64,000 nucleotides of DNA from Diplodia intermedia. Lineage: Eukaryota; Ascomycota; Dothideomycetes; Botryosphaeriales; Botryosphaeriaceae. Below are positions 12,386-23,372 of this stretch, piece after piece. Below the pieces are notes generated by a model. The model saw only the letters and a program-made list of their open reading frames with translations. It was not told where the DNA came from and did not search any database. Each line of letters opens with the position of its first letter. The stretch's first letter is position 1. The stretch covers positions 124,001 to 188,000 of the forward strand of contig JAKEKT010000017.1 in the NCBI GenBank assembly GCA_021495925.1. The letters are read 5' to 3'. A program made the translations under genes and the position numbers.

Positions 12386-15300
12386 TGTGCTTGCTTCTTC
12401 GGCGTTTGCCATCTCGGCGTTTGTTACCGAACGAACGTTCGTTCGATAGACTCCGTTGTTTCTTTTCCCCCTCTCCATTAGAGGGCCTCACCGGAAGCTG
12501 TCGAGACCGTTCCTACTGCAGCCTCACCCCTCATAATGTGCTCGATATAATCAAGCCTTCCTGCAACTAGGCAAGTCAATGAAGTATACCCCCGCACGTG
12601 GCTGAACCCGGTGCTTTGCCGTATCGGTCTCCATGATGCGATCAGGAGACACTGTTACCTTCTGTCGACATCCATCCAATGCTGTACCTCACGCTACTGC
12701 GACACCCATGTGCGCATGTGACCCTCAGCCTCATAGCAAGCAAGCCACGGCCCCCAATCCACCCACCCCCCATGCTCATGCCGCTGCTGCATCCTTTCCC
12801 TCAAGGGCAAGAAGAGCGTCCGAATGAAGGACCCATCGCGAAAAAGAAAATTGGAAAGGGGAAGAAAAAGACTTCCATCAGGATCTCGGCTCGGCGCGCC
12901 TCCCGCGGCGGCCGTTGCTGCTATTTCCGACGTTATCTTGACAGGCGACAATCCTCCGCAAGCCACAGTCGCTTATCCTTTCCGGCCCCCCTCCTCCCCC
13001 CAAGAAGAAAACAGGGTCTGCTAGGTACCCTTCGTCGTTAGTCTCGCCGTGGCGATTGCACGTGCCTCGTGCCTTTCTTTTTCGCCGTGTGTACACGTCA
13101 AAGCACGTTTGAGCAACCGATAGGGGGTGTCGTTCGCGGGGAGCGTGATCCGTTTGTTACACCGGGATCGCATCATGCTGCCCAGAACGAACATTGCAAA
13201 AACAGCGAGCATGAATTCGGAGGGAGGGAAGGGAAAAAAAAAAAAAAAAAGAGGGCTCGTGTTCTTTCCAGCCTTGGGACAGAAACTAACGAATGCTACG
13301 TCGAAAGATGGAAGAAAATGATCTGCCGGATCGAAAACATAAAACCGACGGACAGCCTTTTTAGCGAACGAGCTTACCATTTTTGGTGGCAGTCCTTGGA
13401 TTTCTTGTGAGCGAGGCCAGCGCGTGCGCACCCGGCCGGCCGGCGCCGCCGCACTACTAGGTACTTGCCTATGCCGAACGCCGTTTTTTTTTTCCTTCGC
13501 TAAGTGCCGCGATCCCGTTGTCTGGACCGGGTCTATTATTCCGCTAAAAACGGACGATGACGACGGCGAAGGATGTCAGGAGAGGCGGCGAGGTGGGGTG
13601 GTCAACGGGGGGGAAACCATTGACGATGTTGCAGTGAGAATCCCCCACTTACCTGGGGTGGAATCAATGCAGGGGCAGTTGGCGATTTTGTGGGGCGTGG
13701 AGAGAAGGGATTGGGGAAGTGGTTGCCCTACTGCATGCGCTGCATGCATGCGCGGCTTTCGTTTTTGATTGAATGCTGACGGGCGCTGGATAAACGTGCA
13801 GCGAACACGAGGCAAAGAAATTGCTTGTCATAACGTTTCACGCCCCCGGGTGCCAGGCAGACGCGGGAGCATTGTTCGGGAGTGCTGGTGGGGTGATAGC
13901 GACATGCCGATAAGGCATTGTAAGGAAGGTCGGTGTCGACAGCTTTGGTTGATAATGTTTTCCGCGCTGAGGTGGAGGCGGCTGCGGCTGCGGCTGCCTT
14001 TTGCAGACCGTTTTTGGCGGACCATGTCCTAGGCAGACACGGTGGATCCGCAGCGTTGAAGTGGGGTTGTAGCTGAATGATGCTTGACTGGGAGAAAGAG
14101 CGATTCGATAGAGTGGGCTGCGGTGTCTGCAGGATTGGAGGGGTATCTGTTCCTGACGACGGCGCTGCCTGGACCGCCCTTGGCCGCAGAGTGGAGGAGC
14201 GGGCGAGCAGAAGGATGAGCGCCCGGTGGGGAATGATGAAGGGGATATACGAGTAGTGGGCGCCATCTGTCATCTTCCGCGGCTGTTCAATGGGCGTTTC
14301 CGCCGAGCGAGGAGGCGACGGTTTGTTGTATATTGGGCTGGCAAACGGCAAAGCGAAGCGATATGAAGAAACGCCCGCCCGATTTTGGCGCGAAGGATCT
14401 GGTTGCCAGGGCTTTGCGGAAGGCGGCTGGATCCTCGCAGCGGTCTGTACCCAAATTAAGCAGCAAGCAAAGCGGAAATTCGATAGTCGTGGTGACCCTG
14501 CCGACGGCTGTCTGTACGAGCTGGGAAGGTGGCCTGCTGCAGCCGGCGAACAAGAACGGCCGCTTCATGCGGCGCCGCCTTGGCCCTCCAATCACCAGCC
14601 TGCAGATACCCCGCCGCGTGCGCATTGGAGATGGCAGCCGCAGCCACCGCAATGCACTCGAGCACAACCCTGCAGTGCCATGTCCAGCGGCGAGGACGGG
14701 CACGAGCACGGCGGCGCGGATGCCTCGATTGGGCCTGAACCGCGGCCGAGGAGCGCAACGGATGGCCGGGCGGCAGGCCAGCGCGAGACAGCGAAGCGTG
14801 AAGAGGACGGGTGTAGCATCGAGAGTGAAGAGCGGTGCAGAGCCGCGGCGGGCGAGTCGAGTCTGGAGGGATGGTGCCTGTACGCTATCTACCCGGCGAT
14901 GTGCAGGAAGGCGGGCCCGAGGCGAGCGGCGCTCTTTCTCGCTCCAACCTCGAATCATCCTCCCCCGTATCCCACCGCCCTCCAGATCCATCGTGCCGTC
15001 TGGCCCCAGCTCCCGCCTGCCGTCACGCCTGCCGTCACGCCTGCAGCCCGTTGTCGGCTACCACGTCAAGCCGCCGCCATGCCACTCCGGGGCCCCCGTG
15101 TTGCGCCTCAGAGCCAGTCCGGTAGCCCTACAGCCCACTTGCAGCCCCCAGCTCCCTCAAATGTCGGCTGACTCGATAGTCCTCCGCAACGGCAAGCCCT
15201 TGGCCGGGGGAGCATGTCGTTGCTACGTCCCAATCTGGCCCAGGGCTGCGCTGCCCGTCAGCACAAGCCCGGATGAGAGGCGGAGAGCAGTACTCTGCTT

Positions 15301-15585
15301 CGCTCACACAGCGTAATCCAGTCACCTGTGCCCGTTCCTGGCCTGACACGCTCCTCTTCGGGGGCTAGGATCCATCTTGCACGCCGCAATCCGTGTTTGC
15401 CAGATCCTATCGCCCGTCGCTATCAGCGCCAGGCCCGCCGTATAAACACGGTCGCTCCCCGCGCCGCTCCGCTCTTCTGGCCAGGTCCTGCACGCGCAAA
15501 GTGGCAGCCCAATTCAATTGTCTCTCGCTTCCCAGCTGCTCGGCTGAACTCCTTGGCTCCGCTCCAGGGAAGGCACGTCGCAGCA
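12386..15585. other. Long intergenic region without supported gene
   Basis: 3.2 kb. Long open frames around 14.29-15.32 kb are open in several overlapping frames on both strands in GC-rich sequence and encode low-complexity Arg/Ser/Ala/Pro-rich peptides with no domain. A run of 17 A lies at 13234-13250. The last few hundred bases should include the promoter and CT-rich 5' UTR of the WSC-AA5 gene. Confidence 0.55.
12428..12445. repeat. 18-bp perfect palindrome
   Basis: CGAACGAAC followed by GTTCGTTCG, a perfect inverted repeat without loop, 43 bp after the GH16 stop codon. It could form a small cruciform in the 3' UTR or be a symmetric protein-binding site; no function is shown. Confidence 0.6.
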
Positions 15586-18500
15586 ATGGCGCCATCAATG
15601 AATGCACCTGTAAATTGGGTGCGCTCGTCTCTTCAGCTGTTCTTGCTTGCATCGTCGGTATGTGTCCCACCATGTGCTAGCTGCTGGGCGGCAGTCCCCT
15701 GTCTGTAGTCTTTCCCGGCTGATGGCTAAACTCGCGGGCGCGTAAAAACAGTTCTCGACGCTCTTGGCAGACGCGCGCTATATCGATGCCGAGAAGCGAC
15801 AGGAAGCTACACCTACTTCGACTGCTGTCTCTACCGCTGCTCCGGCTTGCCCGGGCTCAGACGGCGTTACTTACGAGCTTGCCAGCGGCTCCACTTTCCT
15901 CGTTGAATGCAGCATCGACCGCGTGGCCAATGACCTGAAGACCATAGACCCTGCTGCCAATTTCGCTGCCTGCATCGCAGGCTGCGACGCTACCGCCAAC
16001 TGTAAAGGTGTCTCTTACACCGGCGGAGCGAACGGCGGGCCCTGCTACCTGAAGTCTGCTGTGGGTTCCAGTTCCACCAATGCGGGAGTCTGGGGTGCTC
16101 AATTGGTTGCCAAGGGATCTGCTGCATCCTCGTCGGCGGCTGCATCTTCAACTGCTGGTCCCACTGGCAGTGCTTCCTCTAGCACGACCCGCCCTGCTTC
16201 CAGTTCTACGGCCAGAGCCCCTTCCGCTAGCGTGCCCGCTGGCTGGGAGCTCAAGGGGTGCTATGTCGACAGCGTCAATGCCCGGGCCATGAACAATCTG
16301 CAGCCTGATGATGCCGATCAAACTGTCGAGAGCTGTGTCAACACATGCATTGGGCTTGGCTACTCGGTTGCCGGTATGGAGTACGGGGTGCAATGGTCCG
16401 TATCGGAGTGTTTAGCTCTTCTTCACAGCCACTGTGGACTGACAATTCCGTAGTTTTTGCGACAATTACCTCCGGAATGGAGCCTCCGAGGCCGATTCTG
16501 GCGACTGCAGCATGGCCTGTCCCGGTGACTCGTCGGAGAAGTGTGGCGCTGGCGACAGACTGTCAATCTGGTCCAACGATGATCTGAAGATCTATCAACC
16601 CCCGGCTGCGCAAAACACCAGTCTCCCGGGTAACTGGGAGTATGTTGGCTGTCTCCTCGACAGCGCAACTGCCCGGACTTTCCCCTACGAGCTCGTCTTG
16701 GAACAGAACAACACTGCTGAGAATTGTCTCAGCCAATGCTCCAAGTATGGCTATGCCCACGGTGGAATGGAATATGGCACCCAGTGCTACTGTGGAGATG
16801 CTTCGGATATCGATGCCGCCGGTGCTACGCTGCAGGATGAGGCTGATTGCAACATGGGATGCTCCGGAAATGCTACCTACATCTGTGGCGCTGGAAACCG
16901 CATCAGCTACTACAGGTGGGGCGGCGACGACCCGCTCTATGTTTGGGACTACCCGGAGGGCAACGATGCGGGCGAGTACTCGCTGCTTATTGGAGGAGTG
17001 GTCATTCCGCTTGTCAGCATCCCTGCCCGCAACGGAAAAGTTGTCTTCGTCGAGAAATTCGGAACTGGCCCGGGAAACAGCACGGGCGCATACGAACTGG
17101 ACCCAACCCTTGTTGACGATTTCAGCGCAGCCTGGAGGACGATGCACGTCAAGACGGATGTTTTCTGCTCCGGAGGTGTAGTCCTTCCAGACAGGGCAGG
17201 TCGTCTGCTGAACGTAGGTGGATGGTCTGCAGACTCTCTGGAAGGTGTCCGCTTGTATTGGCCGGACGGTGTTCCTGGCACTGCCGGTACCAATGATTGG
17301 GAGGAGAACGTCTCGGAGCTGGCGCTACAGGTTGGTCGCTGGTACCCGTCGGCAATGGTCATGGCGAACGGTTCGGTCTTGGTCGTTGGAGGTGAAGATG
17401 GTTCCAATGGCCCACCCGTACCGAATATGGAGGTCCTCCCCAGGCCCGCAGGTGGTCACCTCGTGGACGCCGACTTCCTCAGCCGCACAGACCCTTACAG
17501 TACTTATCCGTTCCTCGCCGTCCTGCCTAGCGGTGGTATTTTCATCTCGTACTATAACGAAGCACGTATCCTGGATGAGAACTCTCTCACCACGATCAAG
17601 GAGCTTCCCAACATCCCTGGCGCAGTCAACAACTTCCTTGGTGGCCGCACATACCCCTTCGAGGGCACCGCTGTCCTGTTCCCTCAGTATGCTCCTTACA
17701 CCGATCCTCTGAGAGTACTCATCTGCGGTGGTTCTGCCCCTGGACAGGCGCCCGGTCTTGACAACTGTGTCCACATCACTCCCGATGCGCCCGAGGACGG
17801 TTGGACCATCGAGCGTATGGTGAGTAAATCGTGAAATGTTCTGCAACTCGTCTGATGCTAATTACAATACAGCCAAGCAAGCGTGTTATTTCCTGTATGA
17901 CCGCCCTGCCAGACGGGACTTACCTGATCTTGAACGGCGCCTCGAGAGGCGAGGCTGGCTTTGGTCTTGCCACCGGTCCCAACCTCAACGCTGTTCTCTA
18001 TGACCCCTCGAAGCCGCTGCACCAGCGCTTCAGCGTCATGGCCAATACGACTGTCGCCCGTATGTACCACAGCGAAGCGACCCTCATGGATGATGGCCGC
18101 GTAGTCGTTTCCGGCTCCGACCCGCAGGACGATCGCTACCCGCAAGAATATCGCATCGAGGTCTTCACCCCTCCCTATATCCTCTCTGGCGCCGCTCGAC
18201 CAACATTCACCGTATCCTCAAATGACTGGGCCTACGGCGACACTGTCACATTCACACTCACCAGCGCCACCACCGGCAACATCCGCGTCTCCCTGCTCGG
18301 TGCCGTCACTTCGACCCACGGCAACAGCATGGGCCAGCGCACCTTTTTCCCGGCTGTGTCGTGCAGCGGCACCACTTGCACCGTGACTGCGCCGCCGGGC
18401 AAGTACGTCTGCCCGCCCGGCTGGTTCCAGGTGTTTGTTCTCGACGGCCCCACGCCTAGCCACGCCACATGGGTGCGCATCGGCGGCGACCCGGCCCAGC

Positions 18501-18619
18501 TTGGTGAGTGGCCGGCGTACGACGACTTCACGACGCCTGGCTTGGGCGAGGTGCTGCCGACGACAGATGGTGTGGCTGAGAGCAGGATTGCTTCCACGAA
18601 TGTGACGAGGAGGGGTTAG
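15586..18619 (+). CDS. Secreted PAN/WSC/WSC glyoxal oxidase-like copper radical oxidase (AA5)
   Basis: Exons 15586-15657, 15752-16395, 16454-17819 and 17873-18619 give 942 residues. A signal peptide (SSLQLFLLASSFSTLLADA) precedes a PAN/Apple-like Cys domain (about 55-145), a Ser/Thr-rich linker, and two WSC domains (about 184-290 and 297-390, each with GMEYGxQC and CGAGxRxS). A glyoxal oxidase domain and a C-terminal DUF1929-type domain complete it. Residues expected for the Cys-Tyr copper radical site are visible: Cys in DVFCSGG (about 475), Tyr in GRWYPSAM (about 534), Tyr-His in ARMYHSEA (about 758) and His in PSHATW (about 889). Such AA5 enzymes oxidise small aldehydes or alcohols outside the cell and yield H2O2; WSC domains bind wall glycans. 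Intron 16396-16453 uses a GTCCGT donor but restores the conserved WSC Cys (QCFCDN). Confidence 0.92.
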
Positions 18620-19194
18620 CATGATGCACGTGGACAGTTTCTTGGGGGAGGTTCTAAGAGATATGCACGTCTGATGGTAATTTTTATTTATTAGTACATA
18701 TGATGGACGCCATACCATATATATCAGCTGGTTTTCTTCGCTGATATACCCGTGCTTGCTTTTAGTGCTGATCTGAAATGATAAACGTAAGCGCATCTGA
18801 GGATCTTATCTCTTTGGTTGGAAATAATCGTTCTCGGCCAGCCTCGCATTACGCGCGTGGTAATCGAAGGTGGGGGGTATCGCGGTACAGCTGCAGGGCA
18901 AAAGTCACCTTGCATTCAAAACAATACGAAACACAGTTTCTGCGCATGATAACAAGGACACTGGTGTATAAGAAATATAAGGATATGTATGATATTGATT
19001 CTATGTGACGGCTACATCACTCAAGGTACACTCGCACCCACAGCGCGCGCCTATGAAGATCAGCATGCTCATTCACTTTTCTACAACTCACCCCCGCAAC
19101 AACCAGTTGTTCAGTCAATTCCATCTTTTCAACAGTTTCGAAGATCATCCGGTTTCCAATGAGAGTAGTTTTCAGTTGTCACTCCATCATCAAG
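18620..19194. other. Intergenic, nothing supported
   Basis: AT-richer spacer holding the 3' UTR of the WSC-AA5 gene. No coding evidence was seen. Confidence 0.5.
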
Positions 19195-19241
19195 ATCAGA
19201 ATGCAAATCAGAATGCAAATCAGGATGCAAATCAGGATGCA
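19195..19241. repeat. 12-bp tandem repeat, four copies
   Basis: ATCAGAATGCAA twice, then ATCAGGATGCAA and ATCAGGATGCA. It lies just beyond the 3' end of the small Cys-rich ORF on the opposite strand. Confidence 0.9.
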
Positions 19242-19256
19242 GACTCATTCAAGAAT

Positions 19257-19577
19257 TCAACCGATCCAGGTGCAGCAGCCGCTCGACGCGTGGCCGCAGT
19301 TGCCGCAGCTGTAGTACGTGTCGGACGAGTTGTCGGCGCCGCACTGGCAGCACTCGACGATGGCGTTGTCCTTGGGCTCAGGCTGGGTGGTGGTGGCAGC
19401 GGCGGCGGGCGGGTGGGGCGTGGTGGTGCACATAGTCCTGGTGGTGGGTTTGGTGGGGAGGATGGGGGACTTATTCCGAGGTGGGTGGGTCTTTGGGAGG
19501 GGGTTGTGGTGGTTGTGGTGGTTGTTGTGGGGAATGGAGTGGTGGTGATGGTGCTGATGATCGGTTTGGTGATTCAC
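19257..19577 (-). CDS. Small Cys-rich protein with Zn-ribbon-like C-terminus
   Basis: A 106-residue ORF, or 59 residues if translation begins at the internal ATG at 19433. The N-terminal part is His/Asn/Pro-rich low complexity. The C-terminus has a compact Cys/His pattern (VECCQCGADNSS, then YYSCGNCGHASSGCC), that is CCxC-x10-CxxCxH-x3-CC. Short proteins ending in such a likely zinc-binding motif are common and poorly described in filamentous ascomycetes; this is recalled, not searched. The motif argues for a real gene, because non-coding frames rarely give such regular Cys spacing. Start site and function are unknown. Confidence 0.5.
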   Translation of the reverse strand: MNHQTDHQHHHHHSIPHNNHHNHHNPLPKTHPPRNKSPILPTKPTTRTMCTTTPHPPAAAATTTQPEPKDNAIVECCQCGADNSSDTYYSCGNCGHASSGCCTWIG

Positions 19578-20067
19578 GGTGTGTGTTTTATATGGCTCGT
19601 TCGGAAGGAGTTGTGCGCGAACAAGCTCGGGAAACCCATTTCAGTGGACAATGGCGTTGTTTTCTGGAGCATCCGTGAGTCGCGACCTTTGATGGGAGGG
19701 TGGTAGGTAGCTGGGACGACGGCATTGTTCGAACAAAGGATGTAAAGCTTAGCATTCGGGTCGCGCTGGAGCATTATGGAAGGAAACCCTACATAGCAAA
19801 GCTTGATTGGGATCTGACGGGATGAGAGGCCGTGCCTTTGTATAGTAAATATGGGAGGCAATGGCTGGCTTTCCCATCTGCCTACGGCGCTAAATAACGT
19901 GGCAGCAAAACAAGGATCAACGGTAGCGTTCCAACAATTCCAAAACCACCGATCCCGGGCCTCACTTCGTTCATAGTGACTATCGACATCGGGGACAACA
20001 CGTGAGTGTGCACGTCTAAAACTTTTTTTGCAGGGTATCCAACTGTTGCTACAGCCACAACAACCAT
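19578..20067. other. Short spacer
   Basis: Between the small Cys-rich ORF and the 3' end of Utp8. It would contain the promoter of the former and the 3' UTR of the latter. No other feature was seen. Confidence 0.5.
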
Positions 20068-22969
20068 CTACACCTCAATTCTCTCGAAGCTATACTTGCC
20101 AACCCTCATGCTGATCTTGTGACCGATTTCTCTCTTCGTCAACGGCTTCACTTCTCCGTTCAAGCCCACCTTCGAGTCCTGAACCTTGCCCTCTACCTTG
20201 AAGCCCAGCGGCAAGATCCTCGCCTCGGCGGAATCCGCCTGCTGAATTGTAAGCGGCTTGCCCTTCTCCTTCAACCGCTTGTCGCTGGGGCCCTGCTGCA
20301 CTGTCTTCCGCTTCCAGCCGAAGCGCAAAAAGTCGTTCAGCAGGCCCTTCATGAATGCTGCCTCGTGGATTCCCTCGAGCGCGGCCGAAACTTCCATGCG
20401 CAGCGCCTGGATGGTGTCGGCTTTGGCATCGTTTCCGGAAGTGAGCCAGCCGCCGGCACCGATGGAATCCAGGGCGCAGCCAAGCAGGTCTGCGATGATG
20501 GCGATGGCGCGATCTGAGGGGTCGCCAAACTCAGCGGAATCGTGCGGACCATCCTGCAGGTAGGTGTTGATCCAGCCACCCTCGTGGAGCTCCAGTCGGA
20601 GGATATTGATGAGGAAGATGATCTCCTTGTGCGTTAGGGATTTCCGGAGAGTCTGTGAGACGAGAGTAGCGGGGAAGGTGTGGAGTTTAGTCAGAGCCTC
20701 AAGCAGGGAATGGCTGCGGATCAGGATTCCAGAGTCGACAAAGGACTCGGCCCGTGCGAGTGCCCATGCTGCGGCGTCGGCTTCAGCGTCGAATTCTTTG
20801 TCTGCCGATTCCTCATCTCTACTCTCATTCGGCTCGGGACGGTTGGTAAGCTGTCCCTTTATCTCAGGGAAGGACTCCGTTTCAAGGCTCTTCACCAAAG
20901 CCTTGATTGCCTGAACAACAAGGTCAACGTCAAGGCCAGGATGGCCCCTAAGAACATCGCAAAGTAGCTGCATGCCGGGATCGAAGTTGAGAATGGAGGC
21001 GATAACATCGGCAGGCGAAATGGCTTGCAGACCAGTAGACTCTTGGCGCATGGCTTGCCTGATCATATCGGTCGTCAGGAAACCAGTCCAGATGAGCCAT
21101 TGGAACGCATTGGGCGGGAAAAATCGTATCCGCAAAGGCGTATTCGGTAGGTCGTGGGCTATTATCTCTCTCTCAGCTGATGAGAAGTCAAAGACTTTAC
21201 TCAAGAGGTAGACAGCCTTGTGACGTTTGGTCTGCAAGTTGATGTCCCACGGTGTGTCGGGGAAATCCCATTCCGGAAAAGCCTGGTCATCCTCATCATC
21301 AGTGACCCCATTCGCCTTCGGCTCCTCCATATCGACGTCCTTGGCTCCATTGGTCTGATCCTCCTCTGCGCTCTTCCCTCTAAGCTGAATGCTAACCTCT
21401 TGAGCAAACGTCTCTTCGAAGTTCCTCACGTCCTGAGCCTTGATGAACTCGTCCAGCTGCTTGCGCGTACGATGCCATGCTTTACTCGACGTATCTGCAG
21501 GGTTAAGCAGGCAAACGCCAAGCGGATGAGCGCCGGTCGACGGTGCGTCCAAGTTTGCAGGTTTGCGTCCAACACCCTTGCCAATGGCGTCAATCAAAAG
21601 ACCGCCACGAACCTTGCTCCTCTTCGAAGAAACCTCGGACCCGACTTGAAGCCCGATGAGCTCGTCGTTGGCCAGGCCGACTACAAGACCGAGGTCAGCT
21701 ACGTAATGCAGAAGGGCCAGCGGAGATTGCGCGTCCAGAGGGAGAGGCTGCTTTCGCTTTCTGCTTTGGGACTCTTCGTTCTTGGAGCCAAGGGGCAAGA
21801 TGGCTTGCACGGAGTTGTATTTGACGTCGTAAAGGGCGCAAGATATCGGAGACGCGGCCATGAGAAGGGACGAGGAAACGCGAACAAAGTTGTGGAGAGG
21901 TGTGCCGGGCACAGTTAACTCGGATTTGAGCTGAGGGACAGTGGTGGAGAAGTCGTAAGTAACAATCGAACCAGAGGCAAGCTGGTAGAGGAGGCCGGAT
22001 GACACATGGAGGGAGTAAGAAGGTTGGAGGTCGGCTTGCGAATCGACGTGAGAGCGAGGGAGGCTAAGCGTGAGAAGGGCCTGGATGGTCGGCTTGTTGA
22101 TAGTAATGCCACCTGTAGACTTGGGTCGAACGGCACAGACGTGTAAGCTGCGGCCTTCGGCGCGGAAAGAATCCTCGTCAGCAGGACGCGTGACCAAGCA
22201 CAGTAAGGTTGTGGCAGAGAGAGTCTCCGATTCGACGTCGGCGGTGGGGTCAAGCGCAGCGATGGCGTCTTCGCGACTCTTGAAAAGACCCCGCTTTGCT
22301 GTGGCTGCATCGGTGTACGCGGAAAACTCGACAATCTTGTCCGAGGAGCCCAGGACATTCGTTGACCACTTCACGGTCTGGAGGGTTGCGGAGAGACAGT
22401 CGACCTGGCCATTCTCAAAAAGGACGACAATGTCATGACTATCTTCGCCAGCGCTTCCAGAAGACTTCAGTGGTAGTGCGTCAATCGAGAATACTTTGCC
22501 AGAAGAGGATGGTATGGTGTAAGCAGTTTTATCTGGGTTCCCGGTAGGCGTGGGGTGGGCTTCTTCGGAGAAGCAAAGAATCTGGTGCCGCGAGCTGCCG
22601 GAGCTTTCCTTGACTGTGGCGTATGTGAACCGTTTCGCGGGCCGCTGCTTGTTTGCCTTCAGATATACGGAGAAAGGAGGAGCGGTGAAGGAGGACTGAG
22701 GGGGGAGGGCGTAGGAGGTAATTAGGCGTGGTGCTTGGACCTGGGGAGGATGTTAACGGCAGAGAGCATGGCAACTGGCAGGCAAGACGTACGTCGAAAA
22801 GGCTGATTCCGTCCCCATCAACGCTGACGACAAGCTCAGATCTCTTTCTCTTCCGGGCGGCGCTCAAGCTGTAGACGGTGGAGGCGAGAGTACGGCCATT
22901 CACAGGATCGATGGGCTTTGGCAGCGACGCCAAGGTGTGGGGGGCTTCCAATTCCTTGCCGGACGACAT
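20068..22969 (-). CDS. UTP8: Utp8-type nucleolar protein (U3 snoRNP / t-UTP complex)
   Basis: Two exons, 22969-22793 and 22740-20068, split by a 52-bp intron (GTACGT...CCCCAG), give 949 residues. The start reads KELEAPHTLASLPKPIDP, followed by VVSVDGDGISLFD and a beta-propeller-like N-terminal half. An acidic linker (TDDEDDQAFPEWDFPDTPWD) and a helical C-terminal half follow, ending in a basic tail (GFKVEGKVQDSKVGLNGEVK). This order and these landmarks fit the fungal Utp8 family. Utp8 belongs to the t-UTP subcomplex of the small-subunit processome, which couples rDNA transcription to 18S rRNA processing; in yeast it also aids nuclear tRNA export. It lies head to head with Elg1, only 403 bp between start codons. 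Confidence 0.85.
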
Positions 22970-23372
22970 GGCTGCTGGCCAGACTGCGGAGTCGAACGGG
23001 TAGAGTGCAAGAGACGGCGAGGGCGCGGAACGGCGCAGAGCTGATCGTGTCGCAATGCGCGCTCACAAAAAGTTCTCGACGGGCAGAAAGTTGTCGGACC
23101 CAATTTCTCCGACCGCCGCGGTTGAGCCGGCGTAAAGCTGTGGGGCCGCGCTTGGACCCGCGCGATTGGCAGGCGCGTCACTGGCCGTCGCCTCGACGCG
23201 TTGCGCGACTGCTCGAAAGTCAGCCCTCTTCTTCACCCTCTGCGGAGCCAGCCACCCCGGCACTTTTGCCCATCTCGCGCCTCCTGCCGGTTCTGCTTCT
23301 TGCCTCACCATCCTTGCACTTTTCTTCGGCCTACGGCCCACGATTCCACCTCTTGCCATGCACTAGCGTTCA
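22970..23372. promoter_or_regulatory. Bidirectional promoter of UTP8 and ELG1
   Basis: The 403 bp between divergent ATGs at 22969 (-) and 23373 (+) must contain both promoters and 5' UTRs. It is GC-rich and lacks an obvious TATA box. Both genes serve growth and replication functions, so shared control is plausible but not shown. Confidence 0.6.

Noticed and set aside
14290..15316. Overlapping open frames of 293 and 327 codons (+) and 234 codons (-)
   Set aside because: Open in several frames at once in GC-rich sequence, low-complexity Arg/Ala/Ser/Pro-rich products, no domain and no splice logic.
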